The translations under genes and the position numbers were made by a program. Below, piece after piece: positions 38,501 through 48,300 of a DNA stretch of 59,743 bases. The stretch comes from JBBTCJ01 sp038043285 (lineage in GTDB: Bacteria > Planctomycetota > Phycisphaerae > UBA1845): the NCBI GenBank assembly GCA_038043285.1, contig JBBTCJ010000110.1:1-59743 (forward strand), given 5' to 3'. Each line of letters starts with the position of its first letter. Position 1 is the first letter of the stretch. The notes below the pieces were generated by a model. It was not told where the DNA came from. It saw only the letters and a list, made by a program, of their open reading frames with translations, and did no database searches.

Positions 38501-41500
38501 CGTCGATCCCGATCCCGCGACGCTGATCGCTTCGCGCAGCGGATTTCGCCTGCCCATGGACGGCGGGGCCGCCGCCGCATCCCCCTTGAACGAATGGTAC
38601 AAGGCCGCCTCGCGCGGACCTGACGACACCGACGATCACGCGGTCTTTGGATTCGCCTACGGGTTTGGGCGAAACTCTCTCACACCGTCCGACGCGAACT
38701 ACATTCACGGCGACACGAGCACGATCGGTGGAACCTCGCGCGCGGCATTTTTCGACGGGATCAACCTGCTGCCCGACGGACTCACGCGCACCCGGCAGAG
38801 CGAAAATGGGTACGGGGCGTTTGACTTCACGGGAAACGTTGCGGAATGGGTCCACGACCGCGACACGACCGCCTACGTCCGAGGCGGGCACTACGCCGAC
38901 GCCGCGGGCTTCCCTCAGCTCCGCACCGATGACCGCGAGCCCATGCCCCCTGACGCAACGCTCGCTTTCGTCGGCTTCCGCGTCGCCCAAAGCTTCTCGC
39001 CCGCGCCCTTAAGCGTCGCACCGCCTCTGGTTCTCGGCCGTGCGGAGGGGCCCGTCGGCGGACCGTACTCGGCCGACGCCCTCACGCTGGAGCTGCAAAA
39101 CCCCGGCGGTTACACGCTCGACGATCTGTCGATCTCCGTGTCGAATCCCTGGCTGGAAATCGACGGCGTGTCGCCGGAGCAGGTTCCCCCGGGAGATCCG
39201 GTATCGCTGACGACACGATTGAGCGATCAGACCGACAACCTTTTGACGTCCCCGGAACCCCCCGGAAGCATGATCCTCGTCCCCGCCTCAGACGTGCAAT
39301 CGAACGGACCTGAGTACGACTATTGGATCAGCCTCACCGAGGTCACCAACGACCAGTTCGCCACGTTCCTCAACGACGCCCTCGCGCACCTCAAGGATGC
39401 CCGCGGCTACTATCTGTACCACGACCTCGACAGCGGCAGCGTCTATTTCAACCCTTCCGGGCAGGGGGTGAAGGGGACGGCGGCCCCGTCGGCTTCGATC
39501 AGCGTGATTCTCTACGACGCGACCATAGGACGGATTCGGTTCCAAGACACTCGTTACGCAGTTCAGGCCGGCTATGGTCGGCATCCCGTCGTCGGCGTGA
39601 GTTGGTACGGGGCGGTCAAATACTGCAATTGGCTGACCATCTTCGCCGGACTTCCCGAGGGGGTCCGCGCATTTGGCGAAGGCCCGGACCTGCTCGATTG
39701 GCGTCCCGCGACGATCTCGCGCGAGGATTGGGGCGCGGGAACCTTCACCGACGACCAACGCCGCGAGTGGGTCCGCAACACCCTCGGCTACCGCCTTCCG
39801 ATGGATGACGGATCCGACAACGCCGACCCGAACCTCGACGAGCCGGAGGCCTTCAACGAATGGCGGAAAGCCGCGAGCGCTCGCAACGCCGGCGACGGCA
39901 CGGCTACCTTCGACGCGACGTTCGCCTTCGGACGCGACGCGCTCCTCGCCGCGGACGCGAATTACCTTCAAAGCGGCGACACCGCCGCCGAGTCCACGAC
40001 CGAGGTCTCCTTCTTCGACGGCGTGCACGCGCTCCTCGACGCAACGACCAAGACCACCCGATCGCAGAATCGTTACGGACTTGTGGACGCCTGCGGCAAC
40101 GCGGCTGAGTGGACCGGTGACTTCTTTTCGTCCGCCGATGCGGTAAGCCGCTCAACGCGCGGCGGAAGCTTCCGCGACGCGAGCGATTCACCGCTGCTTG
40201 CGATCGCAGGCCGAAGGTCGATGCCGGCTGCTGCGGTCGACGATCAGACCGGGTTCCGCGTGGTTCGTGGAACCGGTCACGTCGCCACCCTCGAGATCAC
40301 CGATTGGATCAACGACGATAGGCACGCACGCCACGTCATTCTCGACCTGCGCGAACCGCTGGTCGTCGCGCCGCAGGCAAACGTTGTTGTCCAAGGAACC
40401 TATTGCGAGGACTTGTCGGGAGAGCATCAGACCTACACGATGACCAACCAATCCGCGCTAAAGATGCCTTGGCGCGTCGTCACCACCGACGGCGCCGACT
40501 GGCTCTCCACGACCTCTCCCGGACTTACCGATCTTTCCGGCTTGCTCGACCCAACGCCGGATGGAACCGTGGCCCTTGACCTCCTGGTGAACTCGACCGT
40601 CAACCACCTTCCGCCCGGCGAACATTCGGCGGATGTCGTTTTCGACAACCTTCATACCGGCGAGCGGATGATCCGCAACGTCCGCGTCACCGTCGTCCAG
40701 CCGATCGAGGTGTCACCGGACGAATTCGCCAATCAGGGTTCATACGAACTGTTCTGGCAGGGGTCGACCGCGGCGCTTCCCGCGATCCAATTCGCGCTCG
40801 CCCGATCTCCCGCAGCCGACGGAGTTTGCGAACTGGAGTACCTGGTTCGATCGACGGTGCCCTGGCTGGGCGTTGAACCCGTCGCGCCCACCGGATCCTT
40901 GAACGGAACCTTGTTGTCCTCAACCCAACCGCTCACCTTTCAGGTTCAGGTCAACGAAGCCGCCGAGGCGTTGGACGTAGGTGAGTACTCCGGTACGATC
41001 GAATTCTCGGCAACCGACGTAAACAACACCCGCCCGCTCCCGCCGATCTCCCGCGGCCTGCGCCTTGTCGTCCGCGACCCGGTGGCCATCGCGCCCGACC
41101 TCGACCCGTGGGAAATCTGCTGCGAATTGACCGGCCCCCCGTTCCCATCGCAGACTTTCACGCTCACCAACTTTCACCGCCGCGATGCCATGCCGGTGGA
41201 AATCACTATCGACGCGGATTGGCTCGACACGGACCAAACCTCGATGACCCTCCTGCCCGGCGAGTCCGCCGAGGTTGTCGTGTCGTTAAATGAACAGGCG
41301 GTCCTGCCGCACGGGGAGTACCGGGCCGCGATTCGCTTCGCCGACCTCGGTTCGGGACACACTGAGTCGCGGAACGTCCTCCTGCGAATCACGGAAGACT
41401 TGTCGGTTACGCCGATGGTGGGGTTCGAGGCCGCCGGGCGCGTCGATCCCGCCACGCAACTTCCGATCATCCAACCTCGCGCCATGCTCTATCATCTCAG

Positions 41501-42992
41501 GAACGTGCCCGCGCAGGGCAGCGGCGCGATCGCCTGGCAGGCAACGACCGACCAAGCATGGGCCCTGGTCAACGGCACGAACACGGTTTCCGGCGTCTTG
41601 GCTGACGGAGAGACGATCGACCTGATCGTAGCGGTTGATTCGTCGATCGTCCCGATTCCCGACGCCATGGAACGAGAGCGAGAGTTCACGGCCATCGTCG
41701 CCGTAACGGACGTCACCAACAGCCGGACCATCACTCGACCGATCACCCTGACCCTGGTCCACCCGCTGCTTGGTCCGGTCGGGCAACTCGTCGCGACGAG
41801 TTCGCGCCAACCCGGCGGGCCTACGTACTCGTTCCGCATGGGACGTTTCCACGCCACCAACGCGGAGTTCATAACCTTCCTCAACGATGCGCTCGCCAAT
41901 CCGCAACACCCGCGCGGTGCCTACTTGTACTTCGACTACTTGACCGGCGACGTCTATGTGAACACGGCCGCAACCGGCGACCGCGGCGACGGTCCGCCGG
42001 GACGAGCGCTGCGAATGTTTTCGCCGTCCGCCGCCGGACAAATCGAATGGGTCGGCGGCGCCTTCAACGTCGTGACCACGCCGACGGACTACTCGACGCA
42101 CCCCGTCGCAGGGGTGAGTTGGTACGGAGCCGTCAAGTTCTGCAATTGGCTGACGCTCGATCAGGGCATGCACCCGACTCAGCGATGCTATCGCGAGGAC
42201 GTGGCGAGCAATCCGTCCGGGTGGCGTCCGCAAACGATCGCCGCGGGGGCTTGGCTGACTCGCGACCTCAACGACGACGAGCACGCGGCGCTCGTCGCCG
42301 ACTACCGCGGGTACCGCCTTCCTCTTGACGACGGGTACAACAACGCCTTGGCCGGAAGCGACGCCGCGGACAGCTACAACGAGTGGTACAAGGCCGCCGC
42401 GTGGAACGACACACTCCGGCAGAACACCATCCACGGGTTCGGACGCAACGCGATCACCGGTCCCGACGCCAACTTCCGTTGCAGCGGCGATCCGTTCGAG
42501 ACCGTCGGCGATTGCGCTCAGGGCGGGACAACGCCTGTCGGGTACTTCGACGGAAGCGTCAAAACCGCGTCATTCACGTCCCTGGCGGACGCCAACGGGT
42601 TCGGCCTGTTCGACATGACCGGCAATCTGCACCAGTGGATGCAGGGGCGATATGCTCCGCCGACGACGATCGACCGGCGGGCGCTCCGTGGCGGCAGTTG
42701 GAGCGATGCATCGACGTCGACCGCGCTGCGCAACGCCTCCCGACCGCTGTTCGCCGCGCCGGGAACCCTTGATCCGCGAATCGGTTTCCGGGTCGTCCGC
42801 GCAGAACCGGACGTGACCGGCGACCTCAACGGCGACGCGCAAACCAACCTGGCTGACCTTCAGGGAATGCTGACCTGCCTGGGCGGTCCCGGCGTCATCC
42901 AGCCGCCGCAGTGCGACTCGGTGGATTTCGACCTCGACGCGGACGCCGACCTCCGCGACGCCGCCGCCTTCCAGCGGGCAATGCGTCCGTAG
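35589..42992 (+). CDS. Giant secreted protein with four FGE-sulfatase-like (SUMF1) domains, beta-sandwich repeats and a dockerin-like C-terminus
   Basis: The 2467-residue protein starts with a signal peptide (MQTYATVAVVLPLILLAAPF, cleavage after ARA). Four SUMF1-type domains lie at about residues 29-352, 823-1136, 1228-1561 and 2066-2407. Each has the fold hallmarks: N(A/D)(E/Q)FxxFLNDA, GVSW(Y/F)GA(V/A)K(F/Y)CNWLT, FRLPMD-type, GNV/AAEW and RGG(S/H) followed by GFRV. At the positions of the two catalytic cysteines of formylglycine-generating enzyme all four have other residues (GGSWQSNPAAL, GGHYADAAG, GGSFRDASD, GGSWSDAST), so catalysis is unlikely and a binding or structural role is more probable. 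Between them lie beta-sandwich repeats with WLSVSPTSG or WLDTDQTSMTLLPGE patterns, like BACON domains. The C-terminus (2409-2467) is dockerin-like: DLNGDAQTNLADLQGML and DFDLDADADLRDAAAFQ. ATG at 35589 is chosen for the signal peptide. Confidence 0.85.
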   Translation: MQTYATVAVVLPLILLAAPFKARADGPRMEFRVVPAEDVQPDGAEYAFRIGRFEIRNDQFADFLNDARLNIKNERGAYLHFDVQNGEVRIGSAELGQLGRDATGPLIFDPSEGSGITFVDGVYGVQPGRENFPVTGVSWYGAVKFCNWLTLSTGLPPGERAYHESTDSDPWGWKPVTIGREAWSVRDLTAAERGALFAKLGFRLPMDGGLDGSNAYGEWQKAASARPDAIGTVVFDAVFGYGRNEPPDSTDANFLDSLDSFEPGPTPVGFYDGANLLPGGAATTDTNNAYSLYDLSGNVWEWMQDQSPGDPTRRRNRGGSWQSNPAALRVELGAVRIADATVTSTGFRVVQSVHGDLLTTPLNGLWVNGPWGGPYGDELTGTITFRLFNTAPSPIPFTVESNQPWLSVSPTSGDLGIGGETPISVTIDPQCDGSLATGQNDARVTIRTGDGQVAAVRLVRDDVGEPISVLPAETVGFSFRPGGSAEPSAVVYALDNASDREVNWSGDWSEVSATPSGAAWLTLDGSAQGGGTVAGAGQAAVLVAIDPVIANQLPPGTHTAEVRLTNLCTGFVHRRSVTLRVLEPFGVEPAGVSFFRGIIGGPFVPPSHKFTLRNRTEADVAWTALICAVGSRAVCAEPPEGAWATPEATSGTLRPGEYAAVNVEIAAAAEDLPLGTHELMVRFAEADTTYVADRLIRLEISTLPVEPSGDAEFLGSMAGPFSPSEFVYTIENIGRAELLWHAAIEFDAQPDGSSLVAWAEASPSKGVILDPDGTSDVRVMLMDEASWLPAGAYGGTIRFDADGASTTRRVRLVVGGGRFAVPTAVIRPEDVQLGGPTHFFRIGGFEVANAEFAMFLNDAYRRRADERGQYLYHDTDSGSVYLNTGAAGDVGTEAPSASLTTRLYDSAIGQISLSDGSFDPYVVEPGFDDHPVVGVSWFGAAKFCNWLTLAQGMSPSQRVYAEGPTAADWLPVDPDPATLIASRSGFRLPMDGGAAAASPLNEWYKAASRGPDDTDDHAVFGFAYGFGRNSLTPSDANYIHGDTSTIGGTSRAAFFDGINLLPDGLTRTRQSENGYGAFDFTGNVAEWVHDRDTTAYVRGGHYADAAGFPQLRTDDREPMPPDATLAFVGFRVAQSFSPAPLSVAPPLVLGRAEGPVGGPYSADALTLELQNPGGYTLDDLSISVSNPWLEIDGVSPEQVPPGDPVSLTTRLSDQTDNLLTSPEPPGSMILVPASDVQSNGPEYDYWISLTEVTNDQFATFLNDALAHLKDARGYYLYHDLDSGSVYFNPSGQGVKGTAAPSASISVILYDATIGRIRFQDTRYAVQAGYGRHPVVGVSWYGAVKYCNWLTIFAGLPEGVRAFGEGPDLLDWRPATISREDWGAGTFTDDQRREWVRNTLGYRLPMDDGSDNADPNLDEPEAFNEWRKAASARNAGDGTATFDATFAFGRDALLAADANYLQSGDTAAESTTEVSFFDGVHALLDATTKTTRSQNRYGLVDACGNAAEWTGDFFSSADAVSRSTRGGSFRDASDSPLLAIAGRRSMPAAAVDDQTGFRVVRGTGHVATLEITDWINDDRHARHVILDLREPLVVAPQANVVVQGTYCEDLSGEHQTYTMTNQSALKMPWRVVTTDGADWLSTTSPGLTDLSGLLDPTPDGTVALDLLVNSTVNHLPPGEHSADVVFDNLHTGERMIRNVRVTVVQPIEVSPDEFANQGSYELFWQGSTAALPAIQFALARSPAADGVCELEYLVRSTVPWLGVEPVAPTGSLNGTLLSSTQPLTFQVQVNEAAEALDVGEYSGTIEFSATDVNNTRPLPPISRGLRLVVRDPVAIAPDLDPWEICCELTGPPFPSQTFTLTNFHRRDAMPVEITIDADWLDTDQTSMTLLPGESAEVVVSLNEQAVLPHGEYRAAIRFADLGSGHTESRNVLLRITEDLSVTPMVGFEAAGRVDPATQLPIIQPRAMLYHLRNVPAQGSGAIAWQATTDQAWALVNGTNTVSGVLADGETIDLIVAVDSSIVPIPDAMEREREFTAIVAVTDVTNSRTITRPITLTLVHPLLGPVGQLVATSSRQPGGPTYSFRMGRFHATNAEFITFLNDALANPQHPRGAYLYFDYLTGDVYVNTAATGDRGDGPPGRALRMFSPSAAGQIEWVGGAFNVVTTPTDYSTHPVAGVSWYGAVKFCNWLTLDQGMHPTQRCYREDVASNPSGWRPQTIAAGAWLTRDLNDDEHAALVADYRGYRLPLDDGYNNALAGSDAADSYNEWYKAAAWNDTLRQNTIHGFGRNAITGPDANFRCSGDPFETVGDCAQGGTTPVGYFDGSVKTASFTSLADANGFGLFDMTGNLHQWMQGRYAPPTTIDRRALRGGSWSDASTSTALRNASRPLFAAPGTLDPRIGFRVVRAEPDVTGDLNGDAQTNLADLQGMLTCLGGPGVIQPPQCDSVDFDLDADADLRDAAAFQRAMRP

Positions 42993-43130
42993 CGGTGGGG
43001 CGACGCTTGCCCGTCACCTCGGCCCATGATTCTCGGACGGACCACCGGGCTTTCAATTCTTCCGCTCCGCCAACGTGGCATGGTCCGGGCAAAAGGAATC
43101 ACAGGGCGTTGCCGATGCACGATGGGCGGC

Positions 43131-43182
43131 CTAGAGCAAAATCGGTTTTTTTGCCGCTTCGCGGATGATCGGCGACGCTTCC
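43131..43182 (+). repeat. Dispersed repeat: AGAGCAAAATC tail plus degenerate REP hairpin
   Basis: TAGAGCAAAATCGGTTTTTT followed by a degenerate hairpin (GCTTCGCGGATGATCGGCGA region) matches 51905-51957 over about 50 bases, in the same order. It lies in the spacer after the giant gene. Confidence 0.6.
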
Positions 43183-43188
43183 CCGAAA

Positions 43189-43214
43189 ACGCCGCCCATA
43201 GAGGGCGACACTAC
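43189..43214 (-). repeat. GTAG REP-like hairpin
   Basis: On the minus strand GTAG (43214-43211) leads into arm GTGTCGCCC, loop TCTAT and arm GGGCGGCGT (43197-43189). The stem has the same length and the same T-G wobble position as the copies at 3458, 9441 and 51931. Confidence 0.65.
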
Positions 43215-43268
43215 GCAAACAGCAAGAATGCTCCAGGCGGTCGGGCAATCGGAACGACGGAGCACGTC

Positions 43269-45317
43269 GTGAGCCACGAATCCGCAGATGTGCGAGAACG
43301 TTCGGAACGACACCTCAGGGCGTTGGCGTCGCTGCTGGAGCTGCGCTTTCCCCACACCGCAGGACGCCAGAGGCGAGTTTGCGACATTGCCGCACTGATC
43401 GGTCGGGCGCTCCGCCTCTCCCCGGAATCCATGGATGCGCTCTCGGTTGCGGCTCAGTTTCACGATATCGGAATGCTGGCCATTTCCGACTCGCTCATCA
43501 TGCTCGCCACCCCGTTTGTGCGGCAACACCGCGATATTCTCCGTCTTCATACCGACGCCGGCGGGCGAATGGTTGCGACCCTCCTCCCCGAATTGCCCGA
43601 GGCCGCCGAGGCGATCTGGTGGCATCACGAACGACCCGACCGGGGCGGCCCTTACGGCCTGCATCGCGATGAAATCCCTGTCCTGGCCAGTATCATCGCC
43701 TTGGCCGATGCCATCGAGGCCATGGCGCACTTCCGACCGCACCGTCCAGCGCGGACGCCGAATGAAATCTTCGCCGAAGTGGAGAGGAACAAGGGTTTGC
43801 AGTTCGAGCCGGACCTGGTCGACATCTTCCAAGTTCGCGCGAAAGATATCCTTGCCCTGGCTTACGGACCTCGCCCCGTGGTCCGACAGGGCGCACCGCA
43901 GGCTATAGCGAAGACATCGCTCCCTGCGGCGTCGATACCCCAACCTGGTGCATGCCCGACGACGCCGGAGACGATGTCGTCCGACTCGGTGATCCAGCAG
44001 CAGCGTACGGTGGACGCACTGGAACCGATCATCACCAAGAACGAAATCATTCGCATCATCACGGACGGGATGGAGCTCCGCCCGCTCGGGGGCACGGTCC
44101 AGGACGTGGTGCGGATCACGTCGTCGGCCCAGTGCACCGTCGAGGAGGTCGCCGATGCGGTCGGGCGCGACCAGGCGCTGGCCATGCGGGTGCTGAGGAT
44201 GGCCAATTCGGCGGTGTATGCACGGGGAAAAATCATCAATAATTTGCCGACCGCCGTCCAGCGCATCGGAATCACCGAGATCCGCAACGTGGCCCTCACG
44301 CTCGGGGTCGTGCACCAATACCAGGGTCGACTGTCTCAGTTCGTTGATCCATGGCTGTTCTGGGAGCACTCGATTGCCTGCGGGCTGCTCGCGCATGCGA
44401 TCGGCAAACAGTGTTCCGGGGCGTCACGCGACAACCTTTTCCTTTGGGGCGTTCTGCATGATCTTGGACGCCTGATTCTGCTGGACCACGCGGCGGAGGC
44501 GTACACGCGCGTGCTGGAGACAGCGGAGTCCATCGAGCGACCCATCGAGGTGATCGAACGGAAGATGCTCCTGGTCGATCATTGCGAAATCCTCGCCCGG
44601 GCGCTGGAACATTGGGGATTCCCCTCACAGTTCGCGGCACCCGTTGCCAACCATCATGGTTCACTGGCCCAGCTCGAACGCCTTGGCCAGGCCCATGCTC
44701 GCGATGCCGCCATTGTCGCCCTGGCGGATCGCCTGGCGCACGCGATGATGCTGGGAAGCAGCAGCAATGACGCCTTGTACCCTCTTGACGAGCTTGTGGA
44801 GTTTGTGGGATTGGACCCGAAGGCACTCGGACCCGCGTTGGGGTTTGTTCCGCAGCAGGTCGAGGAGATGAGGTTGGGGCTGCTCGCGAGAACGAATTCC
44901 GATGCACGGCCCAGCGCCGTGGAGCGGGTTCGACTTCTGTTTTCGTCCGAGCCGCAAGCGTTGTGCGTAAGCATTTGCGAGCGTTCCGATCCGGTCAGGA
45001 TGTTCTTCGACCACCTCCGCCCCGCGAGAAGCGTCGAGAAAACGCCCAACGTCGGAATCATTTACGCGCGCGACGTGCGTGAAATGGATGCCCTGTTCGA
45101 CGCCTACGAGTCGAAAGAGGCGGCCGCCGGCGCGGGACGTCTCCCCGTGCTTGTCGTCCTGGCGAAAGGCTCCATCAGCGAGAAACAAGCCTGGGTTCGG
45201 GTTCGTGACGCCGTCGTTGTCCGCGCCCCCGTTCCCTTCCGCACACTTGCGGGTTCGGTCTCGCGGCTCCTTTCCGCGAACCAGGCGGCGAAGCCTGCGG
45301 AGGCGTCCGCCTCGTAG
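43269..45317 (+). CDS. HD-GYP plus HDOD two-domain signalling protein
   Basis: The 682-residue protein begins with an HD-GYP-like domain (about residues 15-215). The HD pair is His65-Asp66 in FHDIGML, followed by HTDAGGRM and WWHHERPDRGGPYGL, which corresponds to HHExxDGxGYP with a degraded GYP. The HDOD domain (about residues 255-470) has ITSSAQCTVEEVADAVGRDQ, VLRMANSAVY and LHDLGRLILLDH. The C-terminal 90 residues (VGIIYARDVREMDALFDAY) look like a degenerate receiver. HD-GYP domains hydrolyse c-di-GMP; HDOD proteins act in signalling hubs. Whether this HD-GYP is active is uncertain. The start GTG 43269 has GGAG 8 nt upstream; the open frame to 43026 covers repeat DNA. Confidence 0.83.
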   Translation: MSHESADVRERSERHLRALASLLELRFPHTAGRQRRVCDIAALIGRALRLSPESMDALSVAAQFHDIGMLAISDSLIMLATPFVRQHRDILRLHTDAGGRMVATLLPELPEAAEAIWWHHERPDRGGPYGLHRDEIPVLASIIALADAIEAMAHFRPHRPARTPNEIFAEVERNKGLQFEPDLVDIFQVRAKDILALAYGPRPVVRQGAPQAIAKTSLPAASIPQPGACPTTPETMSSDSVIQQQRTVDALEPIITKNEIIRIITDGMELRPLGGTVQDVVRITSSAQCTVEEVADAVGRDQALAMRVLRMANSAVYARGKIINNLPTAVQRIGITEIRNVALTLGVVHQYQGRLSQFVDPWLFWEHSIACGLLAHAIGKQCSGASRDNLFLWGVLHDLGRLILLDHAAEAYTRVLETAESIERPIEVIERKMLLVDHCEILARALEHWGFPSQFAAPVANHHGSLAQLERLGQAHARDAAIVALADRLAHAMMLGSSSNDALYPLDELVEFVGLDPKALGPALGFVPQQVEEMRLGLLARTNSDARPSAVERVRLLFSSEPQALCVSICERSDPVRMFFDHLRPARSVEKTPNVGIIYARDVREMDALFDAYESKEAAAGAGRLPVLVVLAKGSISEKQAWVRVRDAVVVRAPVPFRTLAGSVSRLLSANQAAKPAEASAS

Positions 45318-45349
45318 GTTCACCCGGCGACGCGGCGCGAGTCACGAGG

Positions 45350-48300
45350 TCACGGCGCCGCGTCGTGAGACCCCGTGCGCACGATCGACCTTTCCAGCTT
45401 GGCGATCAACTCAGGTTCGTCCCCGGATCGGGCCAGATTCCGACCCGTAGCCAGCACGTCACCAGCGTCGCTGAATTGACCCGAACGGCGATAGGCTTCG
45501 CCAAGATGGTAATAGGCCCAGGCATACTCGTCGTCCTGACGAATCGCGCGGGTCAGTTCGGCGATCGCCGCCGGGTAGTTGCCCAACCCGACGTAAATCC
45601 ATCCCAGCGTGTCCAGCGTGATGGCGTTGTCGACGGCCCGCACCGCCTGCAGCGCGTGCGGCAGCGCCCGCTGATTGTCGCTCTTCCGGTCGGACAGCAG
45701 ATATGCCAGATTGTTCAGCGTTACCCAGTTCTTCGGAGCGTAGGAAAGAACCTGCTCGTAAACAATGACGGCCTCGTCTACCCGACCTGCAAGTTGCAGG
45801 ATGTCCCCCTTCTCCTGCAACAGCGCCGCCCGCTCGCGGTCGTTGGAGGCCGAACTGGACAGCAAGTCCAGCACGCCCGAGGCCTCGTCGTAGCGCTTCC
45901 CCGACGACAGCAGGCGCACCAGCAGTCGATCGTTCGCGCGTCGCAAACCGGTTTCCTCGGGAACCGCGGACCGCAGCAACGTCACCCCCTCCTCCGGCGC
46001 GAACGCCAGCGTCGCATCCTGCCCGACCATCGAGGCAGCGTCAGGAAGCGTCGCCATCGCCTGGGCCATCGCCTGCCGGAACGTCGCGACCCCTTCGCCG
46101 GTACGACCGGATTTCACCATGAGCCTCGCGTAGCGCCCCTTCACTACCGGATTGTCCGCGACCTTTTCCTTGATTTTCTCGAAATAGGTCACGCCCTCCG
46201 CGAACTGCTCCAGCGACGCATACAGCTCCAGCACGCGAGCGACGTACTCCGGCGCGTACCCGCCGAACTCCGCGGCCTGGCGGAAATCGCGCAGCGCGCG
46301 GTCGTTCTGCTTTACCTCCACCGACACGGTTCCGCGCAGGAAAAACCATCGCGGATCGGGATGCTGCGGGTCGCGGTTGATCTGCGCCGTCAACATTCGA
46401 TCGGCATCGTCGAAGCGATGCACTTTGACATAGGTATCCGCCAGTTCCGCGATCGCCGTCGGCGAATCCGGCGCTTCCCGCGCCAGCGCCTCCAGCTCAC
46501 TGATCCAAAGATCCTCCCGCCCCTGACGGCGCTCCAGCCGCGCCAGAAGAACCCGCGGCTCATACCGCAGCGCCTGCGGATTGATCCGTTTGACGTTCTG
46601 GAGATCCTCGATGGCCGCGGGTATCGCCCCCTGCGACACCCGGTACCGAGCGCGCTGGTATAACGCGTAGGCGTCGTCCGGGCTGACCGCCAGATAAGCC
46701 GCCAACGCCGCGATGGCCCGTTCAATGTCGCCCCGCCGGGCGTGAATCTCGCTCTCCCACAACATGCCCCGCCCGACGTCCTTGAAGTCGCGGCGAAGCT
46801 CCTCGACGTCCTTGCTCGCCCGGTCCACGTCGTTGAGATCACGGTGCAAGCGGCAGACGATCCGCGCTTCGAGCAGACCGGGCAATCCACCGTCCTTCTC
46901 CATCCGCGCACGCTCGACGGCGCGGTCGTACCAGGGTAAGGCCTTCTTGGGATCGTCGGCCGTTCGCAGGTAGAACTCCGCCAGCGCCCGTTCCACTTCC
47001 GCCGACGCACCGCTTTGGGCGGATTCCAGCAGTGCTCGCTCCGCCGAAGTCCGGTCTGACTGCCCCAGATACTCCGCGGCCAACAGCCGCTGGGCGTCCG
47101 ACTTGCTCTTCGCATCGGTGCGCTGCGCGATTGCCGCCTGGATGATCTCGACTGCTTCCTGCGGACGCTGCGTCCGGCGGCGGTGCAGCGCCGCCGCGGC
47201 GACTACGCGGTCGTCCTCGGGTTTCAATTGCAGCAGCCTCTCGTAGGCCGCATCGGCCTTCGTTCGATCACCGACGGCTTCGTACAGCGCCGCCAGCCGT
47301 TGCAGGTTCGGCACGTCGTCGGGGCTTTGCTGCCGCGTCTGCTCGCGCCGAACGATCGCCCCCTTGGGGTCGGAGTTCTCCAACCGGATCGACGACTGCT
47401 CCTGCACCCACGGTTCGCTCGGCAGCAGGCGCTCGCACAACGTCAGCTCGCGATCAAACGTCTCCTGGTCGCCGCGGGCGAGCGCCAACACCGCCAGGCC
47501 CTGATGGGCGTAACCTTCCTCGCGATTGGCCGCCACCGCGCGTTCGTAGGCGCCCTTGGCGTCCTCCGTCCGCCCCAGCGAGTGATAGCACTGCCCCAAC
47601 AGCGCCAGCGAGGACGCATCGGTCGACTGAACGGCGATCGCCTCGCGAAGTGCGTTGATGGCCAGCTCAATCTCCCCCCGCTGCACGTGAACCAGAGCGA
47701 GAACCGTCTTGCCCCCGGCGCCGTCGACGTTGAAGGACGCCGACTCCTCGCGCGCCGAATCCATCGCCACGTGATCCTGCAACTGCCCGGCCAGGCGCAC
47801 CTTGGCCTTGAGCAGCGCGTGATGCTGTGCGGACGTTGCCTGCGCTGCCGCCGGCGTCGCCCGGGCGCGCAAATGCCCCAGGGCTTCGTCGACCGCCTTG
47901 AGCGCCGCCGCCGCGTCATTCTGGCGCGAGCGGAACATCACCAGATCCAGCGCTCGCTGAAAGGCGTCGGTCTCGCCGGCGATGATCTCCAGCGTCGCCC
48001 GATCGCGCTCCTCCGGCGACAGGTCGCGACGGACGTAGACCGCCAGTTGACGCAACGACAGGTCGTCGGGCTTCGCCTCCAGCGCCGAGGCGACGACCTT
48101 CGCCGCTTCGTCGTAACGCTGCCCGGTCACCAGCTCGTTGACCGCCATGCCGACCAGCCGCACGTCGCTCGAATCCGTTTGCACGGCCTCGAGCAGAATC
48201 CGCGTCGCTTCCTCGTTCTTACCCTCCATGGAGGCCGCCCGCGCCCGCAGCATCGCGCGGACGGTCGTGGAGCCCGTCAGTTGGGCATGGATTTCGCCGG

